This document shows positions 9,105-18,575 of a stretch of DNA of 64,000 bases, in pieces. The notes beneath the pieces were generated by a model. It had not been told where the DNA came from. It searched no databases and worked only from the letters and a program-made list of their open reading frames with translations. The stretch is from WLWS01 sp965243105 (GTDB lineage Bacteria; Pseudomonadota; Gammaproteobacteria; Eutrophobiales; Eutrophobiaceae): NCBI GenBank assembly GCA_965243105.1, contig CBDEUC010000002.1:62001-126000 (forward strand), given 5' to 3'. The translations under genes and the position numbers were made by a program. How positions within the stretch are numbered: position 1 is the stretch's first letter; every line of letters starts with the position of its first letter.

Positions 9105-10274
9105 ATGCTAGAGCACCTGCCCAACTCACAGCAAAAGTTCTACGGAAAAGAACTTGAATCTGCTTTCTCCAGTTTTAACCAGGCATCCTCGGCCCTTGAG
9201 GAAGTATACAGGGAGCTGGAAACGAAGGTTTCCTCACTTAATTCAGAGTTAAGCGAGGCGCGTAATGAAAAAATCCAGCAGTATGAAGAAAAGGAAAGGA
9301 TCGCCAACAGGCTGCAACATCTTTTAAATATACTACCCGCTGGCGTAGTAGTGCTGGATAACACTGGCACTATCACGGACAGCAATCCGGCCGCTGAAAA
9401 CCTGCTTGGTAAGCCACTGTTGTCCATGCAATGGCGGGATGTTGTTGAAAATTCCTTCTCACCACGATGGGATGACGGTCATGACATTACCCTTGTAGAT
9501 GGGCGTAGTGTAAATATCTCGACCCAGTCCCTCGACGGTGAAAGTGGTCAGCTGGTACTACTCAAGGAAGTCACTGAAACGAGGCAGCTACAGGAACAGC
9601 TGGGTCAGCTCAAGAGATTATCAGCAATGGGTGAAATGGCCGCGTCATTGGCTCACCAGATTCGAACTCCCCTGTCTACCGCAGTCCTGTATGCTTCCAA
9701 CCTGAAAAACACCTGCTGCGACCGTGCCCGCCAATTGCGATTTACCGAGAAATTGCTGTCACGACTGCAACACCTCGAAACCCTTATCGAAGACATGCTT
9801 TTATTTGCACGCGGAGGCAGTTTCGATTTCAAGTGCTACAGGATAAAAAGCCTGCTGAAAGACTTTGTGAATAGCATCGAGCAGGACAAGGACATGGTCA
9901 AAATTTCACTCGATGTCAGCAAGCTGGATGAATCACTCGAGGTGGATGTCAACCAGCATGCAATCAGCAGCGTTATTCAGAACCTCGTTGATAATTCCAC
10001 TAATGCAGCCACGGGCCCTTTGCAGGTAATCATCGAGGCAAGCATAAATCCCGAAGGCTGGCTGGAGATCCTGGTTAGTGATGATGGTCCAGGGATTCCC
10101 GGCGATGTGCGGGACAAGATTTTTGACCCGTTTTTTACCACCCGCTCCAACGGTACTGGCCTTGGATTGGCGGTGGCAGACTCAGTAATAAAATCCCACG
10201 GCGGAACAATCAGGCTCCTGGAAGAGAACGAGTTGACCACGTTCAGGATAAAACTACCTGTCGCCGGTGAGTGA
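9105..10274 (+). CDS. fleS: FleS/FlrB, flagellar sensor histidine kinase
   Basis: 389-aa soluble kinase that phosphorylates FleR. An N-terminal coiled coil (about 20-70) leads into a PAS domain (about 75-165, LPAGVVVLDNTGTITDSNPA). The HisKA box LAHQIRTPLS has phospho-acceptor His184. The ATP-binding domain has NLVDNSTNA (N box), SDDGPGIP (G1) and GTGLGLAVADSV (G2). No membrane segment, as usual for FleS/FlrB, so the signal is cytoplasmic, probably flagellar assembly state. Followed after 38 bases by fleR. Confidence 0.94.
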   Translation: MLEHLPNSQQKFYGKELESAFSSFNQASSALEEVYRELETKVSSLNSELSEARNEKIQQYEEKERIANRLQHLLNILPAGVVVLDNTGTITDSNPAAENLLGKPLLSMQWRDVVENSFSPRWDDGHDITLVDGRSVNISTQSLDGESGQLVLLKEVTETRQLQEQLGQLKRLSAMGEMAASLAHQIRTPLSTAVLYASNLKNTCCDRARQLRFTEKLLSRLQHLETLIEDMLLFARGGSFDFKCYRIKSLLKDFVNSIEQDKDMVKISLDVSKLDESLEVDVNQHAISSVIQNLVDNSTNAATGPLQVIIEASINPEGWLEILVSDDGPGIPGDVRDKIFDPFFTTRSNGTGLGLAVADSVIKSHGGTIRLLEENELTTFRIKLPVAGE

Positions 10275-10312
10275 AAAAATTGTAGCCAGAGTGTGAACCA
10301 GAGGAGAAATGA

Positions 10313-11644
10313 ATGAGAGCGTCGATTTTGGTAGTGGAGGATGATATTCAATTAGCCGAGGCATTGAGAGACACCCTGGAACTTGTCGGATACCAGGTGG
10401 TACTGGCTTCGGATGGTAATACGGCAATTCATTGCCTTGAAGATAACGAGATCAAGCTTGTTGTTAGTGATATACAAATGCAAAACATGGATGGCATACA
10501 GCTTTTACAGCGAATTAACCATCTTTATCCGGAAATGCCCGTTTTGCTGATGACAGCATACGGAAGTATTCAGCAGGCCGTTGCTGCTATCCAGGCCGGG
10601 GCTCGAGATTACCTCGTTAAACCTTTTGAGCCACAGGTCCTGGTAAGCAAGGTAAGCCAGTGTATGCCGCCCGAGTCCACTGCCAACAAGAATGTAATTG
10701 CTTCTGACAGGAAAACTAAAAGCCTGCTAAATCTTGCTGCAAAAGTAGCAAAGAGTGATGCGACGATACTTGTTACGGGAGAAAGTGGTACTGGGAAGGA
10801 AGTCATTGTCCAGCATATTCACAATAGCTCTGCACGTAAAAACAAGCCTTTCGTTGCAATTAACTGTGCAGCGATTCCAGACAACATGCTTGAAGCGATG
10901 TTGTTTGGATATCAAAAAGGAGCTTTTACCGGTGCCTACAAGTCCTGTGCCGGAAAATTTGAACAGGCACAGGGAGGAACCCTGTTACTGGATGAAATAT
11001 CTGAGATGAACCTTGGCTTACAGGCGAAATTACTGCGGGTATTGCAGGAGAAAGAGGTCGAAAGGCTGGGGGATCAGAAAATGATCCCGCTTGATGTCAG
11101 GGTAATGGCAACCTCGAACCGTAACATGCAGGAACAGGTCGCCGAGGGTGGTTTTCGCGAGGATCTCTATTACCGCCTTAACGTTTTTCGACTAGAAATG
11201 CCGGCTCTTCGCGAAAGACCTGGCGATATCCTGCCACTGTCAATGCATTTCCTGCAAAGAGACGCAGGCAACACAGCACTGAAATTGACCCTGAAAGCTG
11301 AGCAAAAACTGTTGGAGCACGATTGGCCAGGGAACATAAGAGAGCTCGATAACGTAATGCAAAGAGCCCTGATATTTCAGAGCGGTGAAAATATTGAAGC
11401 TGAAGACATCAGGTTTGAAGAACTTGCTCATGAAAAAAGGAACCTGGACATTGAAGAATCTGCAGAAATACCTGAGACCCTTGGCAATGACCTGCGTGTC
11501 CAGGAGCGGCAGACGATTCTTCGAACACTTGAAAAGTGCCATGGTAGCCGAAAGCATGCTGCAGAAACCCTCGGAATCAGTCCGAGAACGCTGCGCTACA
11601 AGTTGGCCCGTATGCGGGATGACGGTATAGCAGTTCCAGGGTAA
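10313..11644 (+). CDS. fleR: FleR/FlrC, sigma-54 response regulator for class III flagellar genes
   Basis: 443 aa: a receiver domain (residues 1-120, phospho-acceptor Asp53 in VVSDIQM, Lys in LVKPFEP), then a sigma-54 AAA+ domain (Walker A GESGTGKE, loop GAFTGAY, Walker B LLLDEISE) and a C-terminal Fis-type HTH (RKHAAETLGISPRTLRYKL). Unlike FleQ the receiver pocket is intact, so activity should depend on FleS. Likely targets are the sigma-54 sites seen before fliK, fliL and cheW, although FleQ could also act there. RBS GAGGAGAAATGA overlaps the start. Confidence 0.94.
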   Translation: MRASILVVEDDIQLAEALRDTLELVGYQVVLASDGNTAIHCLEDNEIKLVVSDIQMQNMDGIQLLQRINHLYPEMPVLLMTAYGSIQQAVAAIQAGARDYLVKPFEPQVLVSKVSQCMPPESTANKNVIASDRKTKSLLNLAAKVAKSDATILVTGESGTGKEVIVQHIHNSSARKNKPFVAINCAAIPDNMLEAMLFGYQKGAFTGAYKSCAGKFEQAQGGTLLLDEISEMNLGLQAKLLRVLQEKEVERLGDQKMIPLDVRVMATSNRNMQEQVAEGGFREDLYYRLNVFRLEMPALRERPGDILPLSMHFLQRDAGNTALKLTLKAEQKLLEHDWPGNIRELDNVMQRALIFQSGENIEAEDIRFEELAHEKRNLDIEESAEIPETLGNDLRVQERQTILRTLEKCHGSRKHAAETLGISPRTLRYKLARMRDDGIAVPG

Positions 11645-11664
11645 TAACGAGACAGGTGAATACT

Positions 11665-11985
11665 ATGAATGAAATTAGTGTAGACCAGCTACTAGTACAA
11701 ATGCGGACCATGGCCGAGAAGGCACAGGGTCTGCAAACAACTTCACCGCAGGCCGCGGGCCCTTCTGATTTTTCTGACTTACTCAAGTCGTCCATCGACA
11801 AGGTGAACGAAGTTCAGAAAGATGCCGGGCAGCTCGCCCAGGCTTTTGAGCTTGGTGATGAAAATGTCAATCTTGCGGATGTAATGATTGGCTTACAGAA
11901 AGCTAACCTTTCATTCCAGGCCATGACCCAGGTACGAAACCGCTTGGTTAGCGCGTACCAGGATGTCATGAACATGCAAATCTAG
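11665..11985 (+). CDS. fliE: FliE, MS-ring/rod adapter
   Basis: 106 aa. FliE joins the MS ring to the rod and is the first substrate of the export gate. The C-terminal half has the conserved pattern NVNLADVMIGLQKANLSFQA and ends VRNRLVSAYQDVMNMQI, the signature helix of the family. ATG at 11665 chosen over GTG at 11656 because AGGTG lies at the right distance. It is only 20 bases after fleR, so fliEFGHIJ may be co-transcribed with fleSR; no separate sigma-54 site was found in the gap. Confidence 0.95.
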   Translation: MNEISVDQLLVQMRTMAEKAQGLQTTSPQAAGPSDFSDLLKSSIDKVNEVQKDAGQLAQAFELGDENVNLADVMIGLQKANLSFQAMTQVRNRLVSAYQDVMNMQI

Positions 11986-12006
11986 AAAAAGCAGAGGCAC
12001 TGATAG

Positions 12007-13644
12007 ATGGCTGAGACTGTACTTATTCCCGCCGATGTAAAGCGTGCAATCATAATCCGGCAAGTGGGTTTTCTCCTGGTGCTTGCCGCTAGCGTGGCCC
12101 TTGGCGTATATGTCGTTATGTGGTCACAAACGCCCAATTACGGACTGCTATATGGAAGTCTTTCGCACCAGGATGTCAGCGAGGTGCTGGATACGCTGCA
12201 AAAATCCGGAATCGAGTATCGTGTGGACGAGGGTTCCGGCGCGGTGATGGTGCCGAGTGGACAGGTTCACGATGCTCGAATAAAACTCGCTGCTGCTGGT
12301 TTGCCGAAGAGCGCGAGTACCGGTTTTGGAATGCTCAGGGAAGAACAGGGGATAGGCACAAGTCAGTTTATCGAGCAGGCGAGATACCAGCATGCCCTCG
12401 AAACCGAGCTGGCGAAAACGATTGAAAAACTGGGATCAGTTCGAAGTGCCAGGGTACACCTTGCCCTGCCACGTCAATCGACCTTTGTAAGACACAAGAA
12501 AAAAGCCAACGCTTCAGTACTACTGGATCTTTATGGCGGGCATGAAATCGAATCTGAACAGGTGTCTGCCATTGCCAGCCTTGTAGCCGCGAGTGTACCA
12601 AACCTGGACGCTGAGAACGTCAGCATAGTTGATCAAAAGGGCCGGCTCATGACTCTTGATGAAGGCCAGGATGGACTGGGTCTGAGTACCAGCCAGTTCA
12701 AGTACACGAGAAAGGTTGAGGAGTCCTACGTAAGAAGGATTGAAGACATCCTCGCACCTATTGTTGGTGTTGACGGGGTAAAGGCAGAAGTGACGGCAGA
12801 CCTGGATTTCACCAGCACCGAGCAAACCAGGGAATATTACAATCCGGACCTTCCTGCCTTGAGAAGTGAACAAATAGAGGAAGAAGCCCGGGGCGAGGCA
12901 CGTGAGCAGGGAGGTATACCGGGAGCCCTTTCCAACCAGCCTGTGATAGCAGAAGTTCAAAGCGATAACCCGGTCCCTGCAGCTGGAGAAGAAAGCACAT
13001 CTACAATGCAACGCCGCGCCACTCGTAACTACGAGCTCGACAAGACAATCAGTCATACGCGAATGCAAATGGGTACCTTGCGAAGATTGTCCATCGCAGT
13101 CCTGCTGGATCACAAGCGGGTTCTTGATGAAGAGGGCCAGGTCAGCTACACGGAGCACTCTCCCGAGGAAATCCTGCAGATTACCGGTCTAGTAAAGGAA
13201 GCGATTGGCTATAATGAGCTTCGCGGAGACAGGGTCAATGTGATCAATGCTGAATTCAGCCGTCCTGGTCCACTGGAAGAGTTACCGGCAGAGCCTATCT
13301 GGCAACAGGCGTGGGTACTCGACCTCGCCAAACAGCTGGCTGGTGCCGTGTTTGTTCTTTTCCTGGTATTCGGAGTTTTGAAGCCGTCGCTGAAGAACCT
13401 GGTTAACAAGGAGATCAGCCTGAACCAGGCAGTGCTGGCGGCAGCGCCCGCCGCATTACCTGCAGCGGCTGGAGCACAGGCTGCAGGTATGGATGAAAGA
13501 GCGCTGCCGGCCTCGGGTGATTACCCGCAGCTGAATAGTCCCGATGGTCACCGGAACTCAATGGAAACAGTTCGCGGCATGGTAAAAGATGATCCCATGC
13601 TGACAGCACAGGTCGTCAAGGGTTGGGTAGGTGAAGAGTCATGA
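12007..13644 (+). CDS. fliF: FliF, MS-ring protein
   Basis: 545-aa inner-membrane ring protein, the base on which the motor assembles. TM1 lies about residues 18-38 (VGFLLVLAASVALGVYVVMW) and TM2 about 440-460 (LAGAVFVLFLVFGVLK). Between them are the periplasmic ring-building motifs (YGLLYGSLS, HQDVSEVLDTLQ, RVHLALPRQS). The C-terminal tail (DDPMLTAQVVKGWV) is the FliG-binding helix. Its stop overlaps fliG (ATGA). Confidence 0.97.
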   Translation: MAETVLIPADVKRAIIIRQVGFLLVLAASVALGVYVVMWSQTPNYGLLYGSLSHQDVSEVLDTLQKSGIEYRVDEGSGAVMVPSGQVHDARIKLAAAGLPKSASTGFGMLREEQGIGTSQFIEQARYQHALETELAKTIEKLGSVRSARVHLALPRQSTFVRHKKKANASVLLDLYGGHEIESEQVSAIASLVAASVPNLDAENVSIVDQKGRLMTLDEGQDGLGLSTSQFKYTRKVEESYVRRIEDILAPIVGVDGVKAEVTADLDFTSTEQTREYYNPDLPALRSEQIEEEARGEAREQGGIPGALSNQPVIAEVQSDNPVPAAGEESTSTMQRRATRNYELDKTISHTRMQMGTLRRLSIAVLLDHKRVLDEEGQVSYTEHSPEEILQITGLVKEAIGYNELRGDRVNVINAEFSRPGPLEELPAEPIWQQAWVLDLAKQLAGAVFVLFLVFGVLKPSLKNLVNKEISLNQAVLAAAPAALPAAAGAQAAGMDERALPASGDYPQLNSPDGHRNSMETVRGMVKDDPMLTAQVVKGWVGEES

Positions 13645-14657
13645 GTGGTGTTCAGAAGGACGGTCTTGACTATGCGCAGCGGGCAGCAGTCCTGTTAATG
13701 AGCATAGGAGAAGAGTCTGCATCTGAAGTATTGAAGCACATGGGTCCCAAGGAAGTGCAAAGAATTGGTGTGGCAATGACCACGCTCCAGGATGTCAGCA
13801 AGGATGTTGTAAACAGCGTCATTGAGGAATTTCTCGACACGATAAACTCGCAAACTTCGGTTGGGCTTGGCGCAGAAGAATATGTTCGAAATGTCCTGAC
13901 CAATGCGCTGGGTGAGGACAAGGCTGCCAGCGTCATTGATCGAATACTACTTGGCGGAAATTCCAAGGGGCTTGAGTCCCTGAAATGGATGGAGCCACGT
14001 GCCGTTGCCGCATTGATTCAGAATGAGCACCCTCAAATCATTGCTATCATCCTTTCCTACCTGGATAGCGACCACGCGGCGAGTGTGCTTGCCGAGTTTC
14101 CGGAGAAAGTCCAGGCCGATATCCTGCTTAGAATAGCAACACTGGAAGGTGTGCAACCTGCCGCGATGAAAGAATTGAACGACACCCTGGAAAAGCAGCT
14201 CAAGGGTGGAGGTAATGTCCAGTCTTCTGCAATTGGGGGTGTGAAGATCGCGGCGGAAATACTTAACTTTGTCGAAAGCTCGGCAGAAGCCGGGATCATG
14301 GAGAAAATCAAGGAATCGGACGAGGGGCTGGGCCAGGAAATACAGGATCTTATGTTTGTGTTTGACAACCTGATCGATGTTGACGACAGGGGTATTCAAA
14401 CAATCCTGAGAGAAGTGTCCACGGATACCCTGTTACTGGCGCTTAAAGCGACAGACGATGAATTAAAAGAAAAAATATTTGGCAACATGTCAAAACGGGC
14501 AGCTGAAATGCTGCGCGATGACCTGGAAGCAAAGGGGCCAGTGCGTCTCAGTGAAGTAGAAACCGCCCAGAAGGAAATACTCACCATAACGCGACGTTTG
14601 GCAGATGAAGGACAAATTATGCTTGGCGGCGGTGGCGGTGGTGAGGAAATGATCTAG
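13641..14657 (+). CDS. fliG: FliG, motor switch protein
   Basis: 338 aa; normal length. FliG links the MS ring to FliM and contains the torque helix that contacts the stator. The N-terminal domain (YAQRAAVLLMSIGEESASEV) binds FliF. The middle carries EHPQIIAIILSYLD (the EHPQ motif, FliM contact). The C-terminal charged helix has MSKRAAEMLRDDLEAKGPVR. A short glycine run precedes the end (LGGGGGGEEMI). The stator genes it would need are not in this window. Confidence 0.97.
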   Translation: MSGVQKDGLDYAQRAAVLLMSIGEESASEVLKHMGPKEVQRIGVAMTTLQDVSKDVVNSVIEEFLDTINSQTSVGLGAEEYVRNVLTNALGEDKAASVIDRILLGGNSKGLESLKWMEPRAVAALIQNEHPQIIAIILSYLDSDHAASVLAEFPEKVQADILLRIATLEGVQPAAMKELNDTLEKQLKGGGNVQSSAIGGVKIAAEILNFVESSAEAGIMEKIKESDEGLGQEIQDLMFVFDNLIDVDDRGIQTILREVSTDTLLLALKATDDELKEKIFGNMSKRAAEMLRDDLEAKGPVRLSEVETAQKEILTITRRLADEGQIMLGGGGGGEEMI

Positions 14658-14673
14658 ATTTAATTGTTTCAAC

Positions 14674-15342
14674 ATGGCTAACCTTGTATCCAGCTTTAGT
14701 GAAGAAAACCCGGACAACATCCGCTCCTGGGAAGCTCCTGTTGTAGAGGGACCAATTACCGGGCAGCACGAATTACCCGGTAAACCACCCACTGCAGGAG
14801 AAATGCAGTCACTGCAAAAGGAAGCATACCGGGAAGCATTTGAACAGGGACGCGAGGAGGGCCTGAAAAGTGGCTACGATGAGGGAATGCAGCAGGCACA
14901 GGCCAGGCTGAACGCGCAGATTGTCACTTTTCAGAATTTGATGCTGCAATTATCAGGACCACTAAGTTCTCTTGATGATGAACTGGAACAAAGTATCGTT
15001 GCCCTTACCACGCAGATAGCAAGGCACCTCGTCAGGCGGGAAATGAGACTGGAGCCCGGCGAAATTGTCGCGGTTGTGAGGGAAGCAGTAAATATCCTGC
15101 CCGTGTCAGCGCTTCGACCACGAATTTTTCTCAACCCTTCTGATGCCAGTGTAGTCAGAAATGCACTTAACCTCTCCGATGATGAATCTAGCTGGAAAAT
15201 CGAGGAGGACCCCACGATGACAAGGGGAGATTGCCGGGTAGAGACCGATTCTTCGCTGATAGATGCCAGCGTCGATGCGCGTCTTTCCGCCGTCGCGGCA
15301 AAATTACTGGGTGGAGAACGGAATACGGACAGCAATGATTAG
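14674..15342 (+). CDS. fliH: FliH, regulator of the FliI export ATPase
   Basis: 222 aa. FliH forms the spoke that ties the FliI hexamer to FliN at the C ring. The centre contains the Gly/Glu-rich helix region (EAFEQGREEGLKSGYDEGMQ, about 50-70) with G-x3-G-like spacing, and the C-terminal half is the V-ATPase E-like domain (about 100-215). The ribosome binding site is weak, so it is probably coupled to fliG. The end overlaps the fliI start by 8 bases. Confidence 0.92.
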   Translation: MANLVSSFSEENPDNIRSWEAPVVEGPITGQHELPGKPPTAGEMQSLQKEAYREAFEQGREEGLKSGYDEGMQQAQARLNAQIVTFQNLMLQLSGPLSSLDDELEQSIVALTTQIARHLVRREMRLEPGEIVAVVREAVNILPVSALRPRIFLNPSDASVVRNALNLSDDESSWKIEEDPTMTRGDCRVETDSSLIDASVDARLSAVAAKLLGGERNTDSND

Positions 15343-16708
15343 CGTCAGTCGACAACAGGAGTTGAACCGTCGCATACAATCGATGCTATGTGTCGACCTG
15401 GAAGACACTGCATTAACCGTGCAGGGCAGGTTAACACGAATGATTGGCCTGACGCTTGAAGCCGATGGCTGCAGGGCTGCTGTAGGAGACCGATGCAGGA
15501 TAGCAAATGCCGGGATGCAGTCGGTCGATGCCGAGGTAGTGGGTTTTTCCGGCGACAGCCTGTTTCTTATGCCGACGGATGAACCCTATGGACTTTCTCC
15601 CAATGCACGGGTGATCCCGGTAGGTAAAAGTGCAGACGTCGCAGTAGGTGACGGAATTCTTGGACGAATTCTAAATGGCACGGGACAACCTCTTGATGGT
15701 CGTGGTGCTCTGAAAACTGACGCCCGCGTGCCCTTGAAGGGGCGGGCAATAAATCCGCTTCTACGCGCACCCATAAGAGAACCCCTTGATGTGGGTGTTC
15801 GTTCGATAAATTCATTCCTGACCGTGGGTCGAGGGCAGAGGCTGGGCCTGTTTGCTCCCAGTGGTGTAGGTAAAAGTGTACTTCTCGGCATGATGACGAG
15901 GTACACCGAGGCCGATGTGATTGTTGTCGGTATGATCGGGGAAAGAGGACGGGAAGTTAAGGAATTTATTGAGCAAAGCCTGGGCGATGATGGTCTTCAG
16001 CGTTCGGTCGTGGTGGCCACACCTGCGGATGACCCTCCGCTTATGCGATTACACGGCGCGATGCTGGCAACGAGTATTGCTGAGTACTTTCGGGATTGTG
16101 GAAAAAATGTGCTTCTACTTATGGATTCACTAACGCGGTACGCGCAGGCACAAAGGGAAATCGGTCTTACCATTGGCGAGCCACCAGCTACACGTGGATA
16201 TCCGCCATCCGTGTTTGCCAAGCTACCGCAGCTGGTGGAACGTGCAGGTAATGGACCGGAAGGAGGAGGGTCGATAACGGCTTTTTATACTGTACTGACG
16301 GAAGCTGATGCGCAAAACGATCCTATTGCAGATTCAGCGAGAGCAATCCTCGATGGACACATAGTATTATCCAGGCACCTTGCTGATGGTGGTATGTATC
16401 CTGCAATAGATATCGAGCAGTCCATTAGTAGAGCCATGAATCAAATTACCACTGAACAGCAGCAGCATATTGCCAATTCACTAAAAAAATCTTTTTCGCT
16501 TTATGAGCAAAATCGCGATCTTATCAATGTCGGGGCGTACCAGCCGGGTACCGACAAGCAGCTGGATGCCGCCATTCAACTTCACCCCTACCTGCTGCAG
16601 TTTCTCAGCCAGGGGATGAGGGAAAAGGTCGACATCACGTCCAGTAACGAACAGCTGACTACCCTGTACAGTGGTATGGAGGAAATTCAACACGCAGTTG
16701 GAGAATAA
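15335..16708 (+). CDS. fliI: FliI, flagellar export ATPase
   Basis: 457 aa from this ATG, which follows GGTGGAGAACGG and overlaps the end of fliH; the frame is open further upstream but that part has no FliI-like sequence. Walker A is APSGVGKSVLLG (about residue 175), Walker B region VLLLMDSLTRYAQAQREI, and the F1-type loop GEPPATRGYPPSVF. It works as a hexamer beneath the export gate with FliH and FliJ. The extreme N-terminus (ISVSRQQELNRRIQ) is the usual FliH-binding helix. Confidence 0.96.
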   Translation: MISVSRQQELNRRIQSMLCVDLEDTALTVQGRLTRMIGLTLEADGCRAAVGDRCRIANAGMQSVDAEVVGFSGDSLFLMPTDEPYGLSPNARVIPVGKSADVAVGDGILGRILNGTGQPLDGRGALKTDARVPLKGRAINPLLRAPIREPLDVGVRSINSFLTVGRGQRLGLFAPSGVGKSVLLGMMTRYTEADVIVVGMIGERGREVKEFIEQSLGDDGLQRSVVVATPADDPPLMRLHGAMLATSIAEYFRDCGKNVLLLMDSLTRYAQAQREIGLTIGEPPATRGYPPSVFAKLPQLVERAGNGPEGGGSITAFYTVLTEADAQNDPIADSARAILDGHIVLSRHLADGGMYPAIDIEQSISRAMNQITTEQQQHIANSLKKSFSLYEQNRDLINVGAYQPGTDKQLDAAIQLHPYLLQFLSQGMREKVDITSSNEQLTTLYSGMEEIQHAVGE

Positions 16709-17151
16709 TGCGCATGACCAGGACAGAAAAACTTGCTCCCGCCTACCGAATAGCTGAACTGAAAAAAAGGGATGCAGCAAAGATCGCTGAAAATTCAAGA
16801 CAGAAAGTGCTTGAGTATGAAAGGAAGCTGCAGGAACTCCTCGAGTTTCGCAAGGATTACAGCTTGAGTAACCACCATTCAGGCAGTGTACTTTCTGCAT
16901 CTCAGCTGGTTGAACACCAGAAATTTATGCGACAGCTGGATGAAGGGATCAGGATAATCGAAAAACAGCTTGAAGGTCACAAGCAGGATTCCGAGATTGA
17001 TCGGAAGGTGTGGCTGGATGCGTATCAACGTTCCGATGCCATGGATAAGCTTATCGGCAAGCTGAAGAAGATGGAGCAGGGAGTGAGGGACAATCGCCTG
17101 GAGAACGAAATAGACGAGCGTTCGCAAAACAGGCGTATTGAGAGTAAATAG
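16708..17151 (+). CDS. fliJ: FliJ, export apparatus coiled-coil stalk
   Basis: 147 aa, one long antiparallel coiled coil (most of residues 10-140, rich in Lys/Glu/Gln/Arg). This is the FliJ fold, which sits like a gamma subunit in the FliI ring and recycles empty chaperones. It overlaps the fliI stop by one base (TAATG). It ends 30 bases before the sigma-54 site for fliK, so the fliE-fliJ block probably ends here. Confidence 0.9.
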   Translation: MRMTRTEKLAPAYRIAELKKRDAAKIAENSRQKVLEYERKLQELLEFRKDYSLSNHHSGSVLSASQLVEHQKFMRQLDEGIRIIEKQLEGHKQDSEIDRKVWLDAYQRSDAMDKLIGKLKKMEQGVRDNRLENEIDERSQNRRIESK

Positions 17152-17180
17152 TATTGCCGACACATTGCGGGGAGCAAAAC

Positions 17181-17196
17181 TGGCATGTCGATTGCA
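17181..17196 (+). promoter_or_regulatory. Sigma-54 promoter of fliK
   Basis: TGGCA, six bases, TTGCA; GG at 17182-17183 and GC at 17194-17195 with ten bases between. Perfect -24/-12 element, 35 bases before fliK, in the 79-base fliJ-fliK gap. Confidence 0.87.
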
Positions 17197-17230
17197 ATTT
17201 CCCCTGCATGCTTAAGATGGAAGACAAACA

Positions 17231-18307
17231 GTGATTGCAGCACAGCTTTTCAAGCCTGGTGATATGGCGGGTTTGCCCGGCAACACTTCGAGTAGTTTGC
17301 TCGAAGGGAGCACGGAATATTCACAAACTATTGATTTTAAAGAATTAATAAATGAACCTGTTTTTGCGCTGGAATCCCCCCTGCCTTTCATGCAGGAACT
17401 ATTAACTAAAAGTGAAGATATACCAGCACTGCAATTACCTGCAGCTCCCGGCAAGGAATTGCCGCTTTCGACTGGCAGTGTCATTGCTGGGCTGGTGCCG
17501 CGCACGACAGGCACGAGTTCGAGGCAGGTTGATAAGGAACCAGGAAATCTCGTAATAAACACCCATGAGCGCCTGCGAGAAATCCCCGGGGCTGCCTTGA
17601 GGGATACTGGCGAAATAACACGCACCCCGGTTGAGACAAAGGTCGAAAGCAACGAGATTGACCCCGTACTTGAAACCAGGTTACTAAGGGAAGTACTCAA
17701 CTCGCAGGAGGCAAACAATAGCCTGCGACCTGAGAATGCCAGGTCGGTGTTCGAGATTGTCAGGCATGAGGGAATGAAACTGGAAGCTTCAAAAGAAGCA
17801 CTCTACCAGCCTCAGCTCAGCGCGGTGACAAAAACTGATGCTGTTGAAAGTATCAGACAAGCAGAGACACCTGCACGATTGTCGATCAATACACCGGTCC
17901 AGGACCAGGGCTGGTCTGAGGGGTTCGCAGGTCGAATCAGCTGGATGTTGAACAATAACCAGCACGCTGCCAGGATAAATGTGCATCCTGCAGAGCTCGG
18001 ACCCATTGAAGTAAAAATCCAGCTAAACAATGAGCAGGCCAGCGTAAATTTTGTGGCAGGTAACCAGGTCACACGAGAGGCAATTCTCGAGGCATTTCCA
18101 AGGTTAAGGGAAATGCTTGATGAACATGGGCTCAACCTGCACCAGGGTAGTGTATCCGATAACACTGCCGAACAGGGAAACGAGCGGCATGAGGATGTTG
18201 AAGCTGAACTGTCTCACGCAACAGCCGGTAATTTACATGAACCGGGTAAAGAAGTTGAGATTCATTCCACGATCAAGGCCCCTGGGCTTGTTGATCACTT
18301 TGTTTGA
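17231..18307 (+). CDS. fliK: FliK, hook-length control protein
   Basis: 358 aa, GTG start after ATGGAAG. FliK is secreted during hook growth as a molecular ruler and flips FlhB specificity when the hook is complete. Residues 1-230 are a low-complexity, Glu/Pro/Ser-rich ruler region. The C-terminal Flg_hook domain (about 235-325) carries INVHPAELGPIEVKIQLNNE and VRE-like FPRLREMLDEHGLNL. The tail after residue 330 is acidic. It has its own sigma-54 site. Confidence 0.93.
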   Translation: MIAAQLFKPGDMAGLPGNTSSSLLEGSTEYSQTIDFKELINEPVFALESPLPFMQELLTKSEDIPALQLPAAPGKELPLSTGSVIAGLVPRTTGTSSRQVDKEPGNLVINTHERLREIPGAALRDTGEITRTPVETKVESNEIDPVLETRLLREVLNSQEANNSLRPENARSVFEIVRHEGMKLEASKEALYQPQLSAVTKTDAVESIRQAETPARLSINTPVQDQGWSEGFAGRISWMLNNNQHAARINVHPAELGPIEVKIQLNNEQASVNFVAGNQVTREAILEAFPRLREMLDEHGLNLHQGSVSDNTAEQGNERHEDVEAELSHATAGNLHEPGKEVEIHSTIKAPGLVDHFV

Positions 18308-18528
18308 TACACTTCATCACGGCTAGTTTGCTGTAGCTGTTTCAACGGTCTTCCCTGCCAGGTTCGCGCACTATCCCCGGTTAATTATCAATGCGGGTGT
18401 TCTACTTCGCACACATTACAAAGCCGATCACAGGTCCATTGACAGTGTTCCAACAATTTGAAGTCAATTTGTTGACGTTCCTTGAAATAGCAGGCAGCAA
18501 AACCCAGTAAAGAAGCCAAATTAGTTGC

Positions 18529-18544
18529 TGGCACAGCACTTGCT
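18529..18544 (+). promoter_or_regulatory. Sigma-54 promoter of the fliL-flhA operon
   Basis: TGGCACAGCACTTGCT: GG at 18530-18531, GC at 18542-18543, ten bases apart, matching the consensus at every key base. It sits 32 bases before fliL, at the end of the 268-base fliK-fliL gap, whose remaining bases show no gene or clear structure. It should drive fliLMNOPQR-flhB-flhA. Confidence 0.88.
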
Positions 18545-18575
18545 ATCAAGTAATACGAACACAGGAGATAATTCA

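Noticed and set aside
17152..18575. Long antisense frames over fliK and the fliK-fliL gap
   Set aside because: They lack ribosome binding sites and recognisable products; the gap itself holds only the sigma-54 site.
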